From Pseudomonadota bacterium (GTDB lineage Bacteria > Pseudomonadota > Alphaproteobacteria > Rhizobiales > Rhizobiaceae): DNA of 64,000 nucleotides. This document shows, piece by piece, positions 51,209-60,838 of this stretch. The notes below the pieces were generated by a model. That model ran no database searches. It was not told the DNA's origin and saw only the letters and a list, made by a program, of their open reading frames with translations. The stretch lies in assembly GCA_023404095.1 (NCBI GenBank), contig JAEYDD010000032.1, forward strand, positions 124,001 to 188,000. Direction: 5' to 3'. How positions within the stretch are numbered: the stretch's first letter is position 1; each line of letters opens with the position of its first letter. The position numbers were made by a program, and so were the translations under genes.

Positions 51209-52822
51209 ATGTACACGACGAGCGAGCGCAGGGCGATCACGGGGGCGGGCGGGTTCACGCTCGCCTTCATCCTGCTGTTCGCCGGTCTCGCAACCGGTGT
51301 CCTTCTGCTGCATGCGCAGGACGGAGTGGGCGGCACGCTGTTCGACGACTATCTCTTCCGCATCACGCGCTTTACGCTCCTGCAGGCGGGACTTTCGACG
51401 CTGCTGTCGGTGGTGCTTGCCATTCCGGTGGCACGTGCCCTGGCGCGCCGCCGCGCATTTGCCGGCAGAAGCTGGATCATCCGCCTCTCCGCCCTTCCCC
51501 TGGGCCTGCCCGCCCTGGTCGCAGCCCTCGGCATCGTAGAGGTGTGGGGCCGCCGCGGTGTCGTCAACGAGCTTCTGGCTGCGATGGGACTCGCAAATCC
51601 CGTCAGCGTCTATGGCCTAGCAGGCATTCTCATCGCCCATGTCTTCTTCAACCTGCCGTTAGCGGTGCGGCTCCTGCTCGCCGGCCTGGAGCGCATTCCG
51701 GCCGAGTACTGGCTGACGTCAGCCAATCTGGGCATGCGTTCGGGCGCCGTATTCCGCCTGATCGAGTGGCCGGTCATGCGCGGGCTGCTGCCGGGCGTGG
51801 CGGGCCTCGTCTTCATGCTCTGCGCCACGAGCTTCACGATCGTGCTCACCCTCGGCGGCGGACCGGCCGCCACCACGATCGAGGTCGCGATCTACCAGGC
51901 GCTTCGTTTCGACTTCGACCCGCCGCGCGCCGTGATCCTTTCCGGCTTGCAGATCCTGCTCACGGGCGCGCTCCTGCTCGTCCTGCGCATGTTCGGCACG
52001 CCGGCGGAAGAGGCGCTGACAACCGGCCGCGCCATCCGCCGCTTCGACAACGCACGCGAGCGGGTGACGGACGCGCTTACGATCGGCGCTTTCACGGCCT
52101 TTACCGCAGCACCGCTCCTTGCCGTCGTCGCTTCCGGCCTTGCCGCCGACCTGCCGCGACTAGCTGCCGATCCGCTGCTGCACCGGGCACTGATCACGAG
52201 CCTCTTGATTTCGTTCGCCTCCGCCTCCCTCTGCCTCGTCATCGCAATTCCGACGGTGGCCATCGGCCCCGCCTCGGAAAACCGCCCGGAAACGCCGCCC
52301 CGCCTTCTCGCCGGCGGCCTGCACGCGGCGAGTTCGCTGATCCTGCTGGTGCCACCGGTCGTGGTGGCGACCGGATGGTTCCTGATGCTGCGCGGCCTTG
52401 GCGGGACGGCGCGCTTTGCGCCCTTCGTCGTCATCGTCATCAACGCGTTGATGGCGCTGCCCTTCGTCGTTCGCGTGCTTGCCCCGGCCTATCGCACCCA
52501 TGTCGCCCGTACGGGACGCCTCTCGGTCAGCCTCGGTGTCACCGCCTGGCACCGTATCCGCTGGATCGACCTGCCCGCATTGCGGCGTCCGCTGATGGCG
52601 GCCTTCGCCTTCGCCATGGCGCTGTCGCTCGGCGACCTGAGCGCTGTGGCTATCTTCGGTGGCGACGGCATCGTCACCCTGCCGTGGCTGCTTTTCAGCC
52701 GCATGGGCAGCTATCGCACGGCTGATGCCGCCGGTATCGCGCTGCTTCTCGGCATCGTCTGCCTGCTGCTGACCCTCCCCTCCACCACGTCCGAAAAGGC
52801 CACGAGTAGACACGATGCCTGA
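51209..52822 (+). CDS. thiP: thiamine/TPP ABC transporter permease
   Basis: This 537-residue fused permease consists of two homologous halves, each with about six membrane helices, as expected for ThiP and related iron-type permeases. Coupling loops are seen as RIPAEYWLTSANLGM in the first half and RLSVSLGVTAWHRIRWIDLP in the second. The start is the ATG at 51209 behind AAGGCAAGG; an upstream frame start at 51125 lies within thiB. The stop overlaps thiQ by 8 nt. Confidence 0.92.
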   Translation: MYTTSERRAITGAGGFTLAFILLFAGLATGVLLLHAQDGVGGTLFDDYLFRITRFTLLQAGLSTLLSVVLAIPVARALARRRAFAGRSWIIRLSALPLGLPALVAALGIVEVWGRRGVVNELLAAMGLANPVSVYGLAGILIAHVFFNLPLAVRLLLAGLERIPAEYWLTSANLGMRSGAVFRLIEWPVMRGLLPGVAGLVFMLCATSFTIVLTLGGGPAATTIEVAIYQALRFDFDPPRAVILSGLQILLTGALLLVLRMFGTPAEEALTTGRAIRRFDNARERVTDALTIGAFTAFTAAPLLAVVASGLAADLPRLAADPLLHRALITSLLISFASASLCLVIAIPTVAIGPASENRPETPPRLLAGGLHAASSLILLVPPVVVATGWFLMLRGLGGTARFAPFVVIVINALMALPFVVRVLAPAYRTHVARTGRLSVSLGVTAWHRIRWIDLPALRRPLMAAFAFAMALSLGDLSAVAIFGGDGIVTLPWLLFSRMGSYRTADAAGIALLLGIVCLLLTLPSTTSEKATSRHDA

Positions 52823-53555
52823 GCCGTCGAGCCCTAAGCCCGATATCCCCGCCATCCGTCTTGCGGAGGCGACCGTATCGTTCAAGGACAAGCATCTCGT
52901 CTTCGAGTGCACGGTTCCCCAGGGCGCGTCTGTCGCCGTCACCGGCCCGTCCGGGGCCGGCAAGTCCACTCTGTTCAACGTCATCGCCGGATTCCAGCCG
53001 ATCCGATCCGGCAGCGTCGAGATCTTCGGCAAGGACATGGGCGATCGGGATCCGGCTGAGCGCCCCGTTTCCATCATCTTTCAGGAGAACAACCTCTTCG
53101 CTCACCTCACGGTTGAACAGAACGTGGGGCTCGGGATCGATCCGTCTTTGCGCCTGGACGCCGGTGGCCGCGGCCGCGTGGACGATGCCCTGTCCCGTGT
53201 CGGTCTTCGCGGGTTCGGACAGCGCAGGCCCGCACAGCTTTCCGGCGGGGAGCGGCAAAGGGTCGCGCTGGCACGCGCGCTCGTGCGCCAGCGGCCCATC
53301 CTGCTCCTCGACGAGCCGTTTGCCGCCCTGGACCCGGCCATGCGCGCCGACATGGCCGCGCTGCTTGCGCAATTGCGCGCAGAGACGAATGGCACGCTGC
53401 TTTTCATTACCCATCAACTCGACGACGTGCAGCGCCTGGCCGACCAGGCGATGTTCGTCGACCGCGGCTCGATTGCCCTCTTCGCCCCCCTCGAAACCTT
53501 CCTCGCCCATCGCCGGTTGCCGGCGCTCAACGACTTCCTCGGCATTGATAGATAA
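52815..53555 (+). CDS. thiQ: thiamine/TPP ABC transporter ATPase
   Basis: This 246-residue ATPase has Walker A GPSGAGKST, Q-loop FQENNLFAH, signature LSGGERQRV, Walker B LLLDEPFAALDP and H-loop ITHQLDD. There is no extra regulatory domain, as in ThiQ. It overlaps the thiP 3' end by 8 nt. The 271-nt gap after it holds two short hairpins (around 53676-53690 and 53692-53709) without a T-tract, so its terminator is unclear. Confidence 0.93.
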   Translation: MPEPSSPKPDIPAIRLAEATVSFKDKHLVFECTVPQGASVAVTGPSGAGKSTLFNVIAGFQPIRSGSVEIFGKDMGDRDPAERPVSIIFQENNLFAHLTVEQNVGLGIDPSLRLDAGGRGRVDDALSRVGLRGFGQRRPAQLSGGERQRVALARALVRQRPILLLDEPFAALDPAMRADMAALLAQLRAETNGTLLFITHQLDDVQRLADQAMFVDRGSIALFAPLETFLAHRRLPALNDFLGIDR

Positions 53556-53826
53556 TGGTTTTCGACGCCGCTGCCTTATTTTGGACGCCCCACTGTGTCA
53601 CCGCAGCCACATCGGAAGGCGATTCTGGAATCGGGAGTTGTCGGCAAGGGGCGTGGCGTCTATCTCTCGGCTAAGGGTCCGGACAGGACCGATCGGGCCT
53701 GCGCCCGATATGTCGGACAGCCGTAAATCATTCCGAACAGACGAGGTTCTTCGACGTCGAATCGGTTACGGTCCGAATGTCGAAGCGCGGATTGCTTCCT
53801 GGAATAGATGGTGCTTGTGAAAGGGC

Positions 53827-55344
53827 ATGGGGCGAATGCTGGGCGAGGTTCGGCACGCAGGGCAGAGTAGGAAACGCAGGTCGGCGGCAACACGCGCCGG
53901 GCTGGTGCTTCTGCTCGCCGGTCTTCTGACCGCCTGCCAGTCGGCGCTGGAGCAGACCTACGAACCGACGGTAGCGCCGTCGTCGAACCCGCAGATCGTC
54001 GACGAGGTCCAGAAAAACGATCCCCGCGCCGCCATGGGCGCGCGCGAGCATCCACGTATCGTCGCAAGCTATGGCGGCGAGTACAAGGACGCCAAGACCG
54101 AGCGCCTTGTCGCGCGCATTGCCGGCGCGCTGACGGCCGTGTCGGAAAACCCGAACCAGTCCTACCGCATCACCATTTTGAATTCGCCGGCAATCAACGC
54201 CTTCGCGCTGCCGGGCGGCTATCTCTACGTCACCCGCGGGCTTCTGGCGCTCGCCAACGACGCCTCGGAAGTGGCGGCGGTTCTCTCGCACGAGATGGCG
54301 CACGTCACGGCCAATCACGGCATCGAGCGGCAGAAGAAGGAAGAGGCCGAAGTCATTGCAAGCCGCGTGGTTGCCGAGGTTCTCTCCAGCAACATCGCCG
54401 GCAAGCAGGCGCTTGCCCGCGGAAAGCTGCGGCTCGCCGCCTTCTCGCGCAACCAGGAACTCCAGGCCGACGTCATCGGGGTGCGCATGCTCGGCGAAGC
54501 GGGCTACGATCCCTATGCTGCCGCGCGCTTCCTCGACAGCATGGCGGCCTACGGCCAGTTCACCGCCGTCGATCCGGAATCGGACCAGAGCCTCGACTTT
54601 CTTTCCAGCCACCCGAACGCCCCCCAGCGCGTCGAGCTGGCGCGGCGCCACGCGCGTGCCTTCGGCGCGGAGGGGACCGTGGGCGACCGCGGCCGGGACT
54701 ACTACCTCGCCGGGATCGACGGCCTGCTCTACGGCGACAGCCCGCAGGAGGGGTATGTCCGCGGCCAGACCTTCCTGCACGGCAATCTCGGCATCCGCTT
54801 CGACGTACCCCCGGGCTTCCAGATCGACAACAAGGCGGATGCGGTGCTTGCCACCGGCCCCGGCGACATCGCCATCCGCTTCGACGGCGTCGCCGACAAC
54901 CAGCGCCAGAGCCTGGTAAACTACATCTCCAGTGGCTGGGTCACCGGACTGAAGCCTGACACGATACGGCCGATCTCGGTCAACGGACTGGAGGCCGCGA
55001 CAGCGCGCGCAGCGGCAGATCGCTGGGAGTTCGACGTCACCGTCATCCGTATCGGCGACCAGATTTACCGCTTCCTCACGGCAGTCCCGCAGGGCTCGCC
55101 GGCGCTGGAGCCGACAGCAAACGTGCTGCGTGGTTCCTTCCGCCAGCTGACAGCGCAGGAAGTGGCGTCGCTCAAGCCGCTGCGCGTGCGCATCGTCACA
55201 GCGCGCACAGGCGACACCGTTGCGTCTCTTGCCGCCCGGATGATGGGTACGGACCGCAAACTCGACCTGTTCCGCCTCATCAACGCAATGACCCCGACGA
55301 GCACCGTCAAGCCCGGCGACAAGGTGAAGATCATTACCGAATAG
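53827..55344 (+). CDS. M48 family metalloprotease lipoprotein with C-terminal LysM-like region
   Basis: This 505-residue protein has a basic N-tail, a hydrophobic segment and a lipobox LTAC with Cys37, so it is probably a lipoprotein. The peptidase domain has the zinc motif HEMAH (155-159), the downstream Glu ligand in NQELQADVIG and the PGGYLYVTRGLL block seen in BepA/YfgC-type periplasmic M48 enzymes. The C-terminal about 55 residues (VTARTGDTVASLAARM ... STVKPGDKVKII) resemble a LysM fold and may bind peptidoglycan. A role in outer-membrane protein quality control is plausible. The ribosome-binding site is AAAGGG. Confidence 0.85.
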   Translation: MGRMLGEVRHAGQSRKRRSAATRAGLVLLLAGLLTACQSALEQTYEPTVAPSSNPQIVDEVQKNDPRAAMGAREHPRIVASYGGEYKDAKTERLVARIAGALTAVSENPNQSYRITILNSPAINAFALPGGYLYVTRGLLALANDASEVAAVLSHEMAHVTANHGIERQKKEEAEVIASRVVAEVLSSNIAGKQALARGKLRLAAFSRNQELQADVIGVRMLGEAGYDPYAAARFLDSMAAYGQFTAVDPESDQSLDFLSSHPNAPQRVELARRHARAFGAEGTVGDRGRDYYLAGIDGLLYGDSPQEGYVRGQTFLHGNLGIRFDVPPGFQIDNKADAVLATGPGDIAIRFDGVADNQRQSLVNYISSGWVTGLKPDTIRPISVNGLEAATARAAADRWEFDVTVIRIGDQIYRFLTAVPQGSPALEPTANVLRGSFRQLTAQEVASLKPLRVRIVTARTGDTVASLAARMMGTDRKLDLFRLINAMTPTSTVKPGDKVKIITE

Positions 55345-55496
55345 CCGCAAGCGCTTCGCCGCTCACCAAGTCAGCGTCGCCGGTACGTCGATTGCGTCTT
55401 CCGGCTTCCCCCCCGTAAATGCTAGTTAAATACTCCCGCTCGTAAGACCCGGCGGGCAGAGTGACGTCCCGTAGTCATCGAAGGCGCTGGGTACCC

Positions 55497-57557
55497 ATGT
55501 CGAAGTTGCCCGCATTTCTCTCCTCGCTCGTCTTTTGCATCATGCTGCTGGGCGCGATCCCGGCGATGGCCCAGTCGGGCTCTGCCGGCAACGCACCTGC
55601 CGCGGCCCCGCCCCCCGAAAAGGTCGCCCAGCTTCTGAAACTGCTCGATGACCCCGAGGTGAAGAGCTGGCTGCAAAGCAAGCCGGCCACAAGCGTGGAG
55701 ACGGCCGAGCGGGAGGCCATGCTCGAGGTGGAGAACATCGAGGCGCAGGCGCGCACGCGCTTTCATGCGCTTCGGACCGCCGTTCCGACGGTTCCCTCCG
55801 AGATCGCGAACGCGGCCCACCGGGTTCGCCAGCAGGCGAGCGAACACGGCTTTGCTCCCGCGGCCATCCTTCTCCTTGGCATCGTCTGCGTGGGCGCGGC
55901 ATTCGAGTGGCTGTTTCGCCGGACACTTCACAGGGCGAAATTCGAAAGCCCCGCCCTGGCACAGGCCTATGCCCAGTTCGGACCGCTGATCGTGTTCGCC
56001 GTGGTATCGGTTCTGATCTTCTTTGCCGTTAATTGGCCGCCGCTGCTGCGCGTCGTCGTGCTCTATTCGCTGCTCTCGATCATCGCTTATCGGCTGGTGA
56101 TGGGGCTCTGCCGCATTGCGATGGATGTCGGCGGCACCTCGCGTTTTCATTACAGCCGGATCCGGATCTTCGCCGCGGTCCTCGCGTTTGGCATCGCAAT
56201 TTGGGCAATGTGCCGTCCGCTGGGCGTCAATCCCGATGCGCGATCGGTCATCGTCTATATCTTTTCCGCAGCACTGTTCCTCATCGCGCTGGAAACGATC
56301 TGGCACCGGCCATTTGATCGGAAGGGCAATCCACCGACGCGCACCGGCAACATCGTTGCGTCCCTTTATCTTGCAGCCCTCTGGCTGCTGTGGTGCATCA
56401 ATTTCAGCGGCCTCTTCTGGATCGGCATCTACGCCGTGGTCCTTCCCCGGATCCTTTCGGGGGCGGAACGCGTCACCAGCGCCTTCGCCCTGGCGCGCTG
56501 GAGCGAAGGCGCCGCCAACTCACCGCGCATGGTCCTGCTGGTCAGGGGCGTCCGGGCTCTCATCATCCTGCTCGCGCTAGGCTGGCTCGGCCTTGTCTGG
56601 CGCTACAATCCGAACGTCATCGCGCGCGACAATCCCCTTTTCCAGACGCTGGTCTATGGACTGTTCAAGAGTATCATCATCCTGCTGATCGCGGATCTGG
56701 CCTGGCAGCTTGCCAAGGCCTACATCGATAGCAGGCTGCCTTCCGCCGAGAGCGACGTGGGTCTCGCTCCTGACGTCATCGCCAGGCGGGCACGCATGCG
56801 CACGCTGCTGCCGATCTTCCGCAACGCGCTTGCCGCCGTGCTGATCTGCGTCGCCGCCATGACCGTCCTTGCGGAAATGGGCGTCCAGATTGGCCCCCTC
56901 ATTGCGGGCGCCGGCATCTTTGGCGTGGCCATCGGCTTCGGCTCGCAGACCCTGGTCAAGGATATCGTCAGTGGCGTGTTCTACCTGATGGACGACGCCT
57001 TCCGCGTCGGCGAATGGATTGAGAGCGGCAGCTATAACGGCGTGGTGGAATCCTTCAGCCTGCGCTCGATCCGCCTCAGGCACCACCGCGGCTCGGTCTT
57101 CACCGTCCCCTTCGGCGAACTGGGCGCCATCCGCAACGGCAGCCGCGACTGGACGGTCGACAAGTTCCGCATCCGCGTTCCGTTCAAGACCGACATCAAC
57201 AAGGTTGGCAAGATTGTCAAGGAGATCGGCAAGCAATTGCTGGAGGATCCGGAACTCGGGCCCCACTTCATCAAACCGTTGAAGATGAAAGGTGTCGAAC
57301 AGATCGGCGAATTCGGTATCGAGATCAGCTTTGGCTTCACGGCACGCCCCACAGGCGAGCAGACGGCTATACGCCGCCGCGCCTATACCATGATCACCCA
57401 GGCCTTCGCGGAGAACGACATCTCCTTTGCCCAGCCTACCTTCCAGGTCGGCGGCGAGGAAAAGGAAGGCGCAGCTGCGGCCGCACTCTACAAGCACCAG
57501 GCCGATGCTGCTGCAGCAGCGGCAGCGGCAGGCGGCGGCGGTAGTGGAGGACCGTAA
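55497..57557 (+). CDS. MscS-family mechanosensitive ion channel, large form
   Basis: This 686-residue membrane protein has a signal peptide (cleavage after AMA near residue 26), a periplasmic helical region with a short coiled coil (about 35-105), and about nine to eleven membrane segments. It has the MscS pore block IAGAGIFGVAIGFGSQTLVKDI followed by the beta-domain VGEWIESGSYNGVVESFSLRSIRLR. It ends in an Ala/Gly-rich tail. Larger MscK/YbdG-like channels have this layout. The ATG at 55497 gives the clean signal peptide; a GTG at 55461 would add a basic leader. The role is protection against hypo-osmotic shock. Confidence 0.88.
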   Translation: MSKLPAFLSSLVFCIMLLGAIPAMAQSGSAGNAPAAAPPPEKVAQLLKLLDDPEVKSWLQSKPATSVETAEREAMLEVENIEAQARTRFHALRTAVPTVPSEIANAAHRVRQQASEHGFAPAAILLLGIVCVGAAFEWLFRRTLHRAKFESPALAQAYAQFGPLIVFAVVSVLIFFAVNWPPLLRVVVLYSLLSIIAYRLVMGLCRIAMDVGGTSRFHYSRIRIFAAVLAFGIAIWAMCRPLGVNPDARSVIVYIFSAALFLIALETIWHRPFDRKGNPPTRTGNIVASLYLAALWLLWCINFSGLFWIGIYAVVLPRILSGAERVTSAFALARWSEGAANSPRMVLLVRGVRALIILLALGWLGLVWRYNPNVIARDNPLFQTLVYGLFKSIIILLIADLAWQLAKAYIDSRLPSAESDVGLAPDVIARRARMRTLLPIFRNALAAVLICVAAMTVLAEMGVQIGPLIAGAGIFGVAIGFGSQTLVKDIVSGVFYLMDDAFRVGEWIESGSYNGVVESFSLRSIRLRHHRGSVFTVPFGELGAIRNGSRDWTVDKFRIRVPFKTDINKVGKIVKEIGKQLLEDPELGPHFIKPLKMKGVEQIGEFGIEISFGFTARPTGEQTAIRRRAYTMITQAFAENDISFAQPTFQVGGEEKEGAAAAALYKHQADAAAAAAAAGGGGSGGP

Positions 57558-57650
57558 TCCTTCGATCCATTCGTTGGGAGGCGCCGCGATAGCGCGCCTT
57601 CACCACGGCATCGGTCGCGGCAGCCTTCGCAGGGCGGTAGGCAAGCCTGT

Positions 57651-58505
<855 letters not shown>

Positions 58506-58832
58506 TGGCGTCTCCCCTGAGCCGGGATTGAAAGGATCCACGATCAACCCGACCGCGGTATTCACCTGACAATGCATGCGTCTGCGGGATCTTCGCTGGG
58601 CGCCCTCCTTATGGGCTGCGAAGACCGAAGGCCTTGGAGGAGAAATCTCCCTGGATCTGTCACCTGCAAGGCATGTTACACTGCTCGTGGGCGCTGAGCG
58701 AGTGGTGAAATCTTGTAGCCGGTACGGCCTTCTCCCGGCTTGTCGATCCTTTCGAGATCTGGACGAAAGAGCGGGCAAGAGTGAACTGCCGCAAAGAATC
58801 AGACGTGCCAGCACGAATTGTCATTCGAATTG
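58506..58832 (-). other. long 5' leader of rpoH2
   Basis: About 327 nt separate the candidate promoter at 58833-58857 from the rpoH2 start. No open frame here looks coding. Long leaders are common for sigma-32 genes, where they may host RNA-structure control. I could not identify a defined thermosensor. Confidence 0.35.
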
Positions 58833-58857
58833 AATGCGTGCGGTGCAAAAAAGTTCC
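58833..58857 (-). promoter_or_regulatory. candidate RpoE2 (EcfG)-type promoter for rpoH2
   Basis: On the minus strand GGAAC (complement of 58853-58857) is followed by exactly 18 nt and then TT (complement of 58833-58834). This matches the GGAAC-N18/19-TT consensus of the rhizobial general-stress sigma factor RpoE2. It is the only GGAAC on that strand in the gap. It directly follows the carD terminator. Confidence 0.55.
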
Positions 58858-58858
58858 A

Positions 58859-58890
58859 ACAAAAAACCCGGCTGGAGGGCCAGCCGGGTT
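58859..58890 (-). terminator. intrinsic terminator of carD
   Basis: AACCCGGCTGG (58865-58875) and CCAGCCGGGTT (58880-58890) form an 11-bp perfect stem with an AGGG loop. On the minus strand TTTTTTG follows. It begins 25 nt after the carD stop. Confidence 0.92.
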
Positions 58891-58915
58891 GAATGATGAA
58901 GCGGATGGGAGCGCC

Positions 58916-59485
58916 TCAGGCGGCTTCGTCCTGCGCGTCGTCCTCTTCGATAACCTTGCCGCGCTTCGGCCCCTTGTTCAGGTTGGCCTCGACGAGACGA
59001 ACGGCCTCGGTTTCCGACATTTTGTTGACGGCGGCGATTTCGCGCGCCATGCGGTCGAGTGCAGCTTCGTAGAGCTGACGCTCTGAATAGGATTGCTCAG
59101 GCTGATTCTCGGCACGGTAGAGGTCGCGCACGACTTCTGCGATCGAGATCAGGTCGCCGGAATTGATCTTGGCATCGTATTCCTGCGCGCGGCGCGACCA
59201 CATGGTGCGCTTCACGCGGGCCTTGCCCTGGACAACCTTCAACGCGCGGTCGACGAAATCGGTCTCGGAGAGCTTGCGCATGCCAATGGAAACGGCCTTG
59301 GCGACCGGAACCTTCAGGCGCATCTTGTCCTTTTCGAAGTCGATGACAAAAAGCTCGAGCTTCATGCCGGCGACTTCCTGCTCTTCGATGGCGACGATCT
59401 GGCCGACACCGTGAGCCGGATAAACGATGGATTCACCGGTCTTGAAACCCTGACGCGTGGAAGATTTCTTCTGCTGGATCGTCAT
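58916..59485 (-). CDS. carD: CarD family transcriptional regulator
   Basis: This 189-residue protein has an N-terminal RNA-polymerase-interacting Tudor-like domain (FKTGESIVYPAHGVGQIVAIEEQEV near residues 14-38, GMKLELFVIDF) and a helical C-terminal DNA-binding domain (WSRRAQEYDAKINSGD, ERQLYEAALDRMAREIAAV). It ends in an acidic tail. CarD-type proteins stabilise the open promoter complex and influence rRNA and stress transcription. The start is the ATG at 59485 with GGGAG 12 nt upstream. It is monocistronic. Confidence 0.92.
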   Translation of the reverse strand: MTIQQKKSSTRQGFKTGESIVYPAHGVGQIVAIEEQEVAGMKLELFVIDFEKDKMRLKVPVAKAVSIGMRKLSETDFVDRALKVVQGKARVKRTMWSRRAQEYDAKINSGDLISIAEVVRDLYRAENQPEQSYSERQLYEAALDRMAREIAAVNKMSETEAVRLVEANLNKGPKRGKVIEEDDAQDEAA

Positions 59486-59866
59486 TCTATTCAAATACTC
59501 CCTGTAACGCTCCCGGCAAAGCCGGGGCCGGGTCAAGAAGGCCCGGGAAAGACGGAGACACCGTCGGAGTGACACCATTCCTGGTCCGGCCAACAAGGCA
59601 CAAACGAAAGTGGCGGCGCGAACACGAAACAGCAACGCTGACGTGGCTTATGAAAGTGAGCGGCGCCTTTGGGATCGTTTGCTTTCGTGGTGGTGTTCGG
59701 GCACACCAAGTGCCTCAACGTGGATCAGTGTGCGGACCCTACCACAAAAAAGTGCGGAAATCAATAATTTGCTTCGCATGGGTCATCAAGCCTGCCCTAT
59801 CACTTTCGGGCTGGCTCGTCGTGTTTTCCCCAGTTCGAACGTCGCCTGCCGGCGCTTGTGGCCGGA
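59486..59866. other. gene-free gap between carD and fdxA
   Basis: This 381-bp stretch should contain the carD promoter and the end of the fdxA transcript. It has several short GC-rich hairpins close to carD (for example CCGGC-AAA-GCCGG near 59510) and an A+T-richer segment near 59745-59780. Open frames in it lack codon bias and ribosome-binding sites. No convincing -35/-10 pair was fixed. Confidence 0.4.
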
Positions 59867-60205
59867 TCAGTCGCCCTGACCGGGCTCGGCGGAGAAGTAC
59901 TTTTCGTACTTTCCTTCCTCACCGTCATAGGCCTTCGCTTCGGCCATCGCATCCTTCTTGACCGTGATGTTCGGCCAGATCTGTGCGAATTCCGCGTTGA
60001 TCTTCAACCACTTGTCGAGTCCCGGCTCGGTATCCGGCTTGATGGCCTCGGCCGGACATTCCGGTTCGCACACGCCGCAATCGATGCATTCGTCCGGATG
60101 GATGACGAGAAAGTTCTCGCCCTCATAGAAACAGTCCACGGGGCAGACTTCGACACAATCCGTATACTTGCAGCGAATGCAATTGTCGGTCACGACGTAC
60201 GTCAT
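59867..60205 (-). CDS. fdxA: ferredoxin FdxA (7Fe type)
   Basis: This 112-residue soluble electron carrier has cluster ligands in CIRCKYTDCVEVCPVDCF and CIDCGVCEPECPAEAI, the seven-iron Azotobacter FdI-like pattern in which the first motif binds a [3Fe-4S] and the second a [4Fe-4S] cluster. A C-terminal extension of about 50 residues is typical of this alphaproteobacterial FdxA. The start is the ATG at 60205. It is separated by 194 nt from the S4 gene, so it probably has its own promoter. Confidence 0.95.
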   Translation of the reverse strand: MTYVVTDNCIRCKYTDCVEVCPVDCFYEGENFLVIHPDECIDCGVCEPECPAEAIKPDTEPGLDKWLKINAEFAQIWPNITVKKDAMAEAKAYDGEEGKYEKYFSAEPGQGD

Positions 60206-60399
60206 GAATAACTCCAGCGAATTTCCTTCACCGAGGGCGGGCGACCGTCACCTCTGCCGGGAGATCCCGGCGCGAAACAGGGAAACGGACTCCGAAAATG
60301 ACGCCCGACAACCTCTGCTTCTGCTGTGGAGGTAACGGCTTTGGTACGGGTTTGCAAGAATAAAGCGTCCGGGAAATCGGCCCGTTGCGGGACAGTTTT

Positions 60400-60834
60400 C
60401 TAATCGTCCGGCGGATCGAAACGCCCGCGCAGCGCATCGGTTTCGCGTCGCTCCCGTTTCGTCGGGCGGCCGGCGCCACGCTCGCGCGTCACCTGTTCGA
60501 AAAGGTTGCCCTCGTCGCCCGGCAGCGGCGGCGGCGTCTGGTCCTCATAGAGCGTGCGGGCTTCCTCGTAGGGGCCGCGACGCACGCCTGGCAGGAGCAC
60601 CTTCACCACCAGGTCGCGGCGGTCAAGCGACAGGATGATCGTGTCGCCGACCTTGACATTGAACGACGGTTGCCGGACCGGCTGCCCGTTGACAGAGACG
60701 TCGCCCTGCTCCACCGACTTCGCAGCCAGCGAGCGAGATTTTCGCAGGCGGGCGAAGAACAGCCACTTGTCGATCCGCTGGCGGCCCTGGGCGGGCTCAC
60801 CTCGATCCGATGGCTGTCCGCGCCCATCCGTCAT
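60400..60834 (-). CDS. S4-domain RNA-binding protein (Hsp15-like)
   Basis: This 144-residue protein has an N-terminal S4 RNA-binding domain (RIDKWLFFARLRKSRSLAAKSVEQGDVSVNG, about 20-50) and a basic, probably flexible C-terminus with PTKRERRETDALRGRFD. It resembles Hsp15 (HslR), which rescues stalled 50S subunits carrying nascent chains in E. coli. Its start lies only 4 nt after the helicase stop, so it is translated from the same mRNA and its ribosome-binding site lies in the helicase 3' end. Confidence 0.87.
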   Translation of the reverse strand: MTDGRGQPSDRGEPAQGRQRIDKWLFFARLRKSRSLAAKSVEQGDVSVNGQPVRQPSFNVKVGDTIILSLDRRDLVVKVLLPGVRRGPYEEARTLYEDQTPPPLPGDEGNLFEQVTRERGAGRPTKRERRETDALRGRFDPPDD

Positions 60835-60838
60835 GCCG

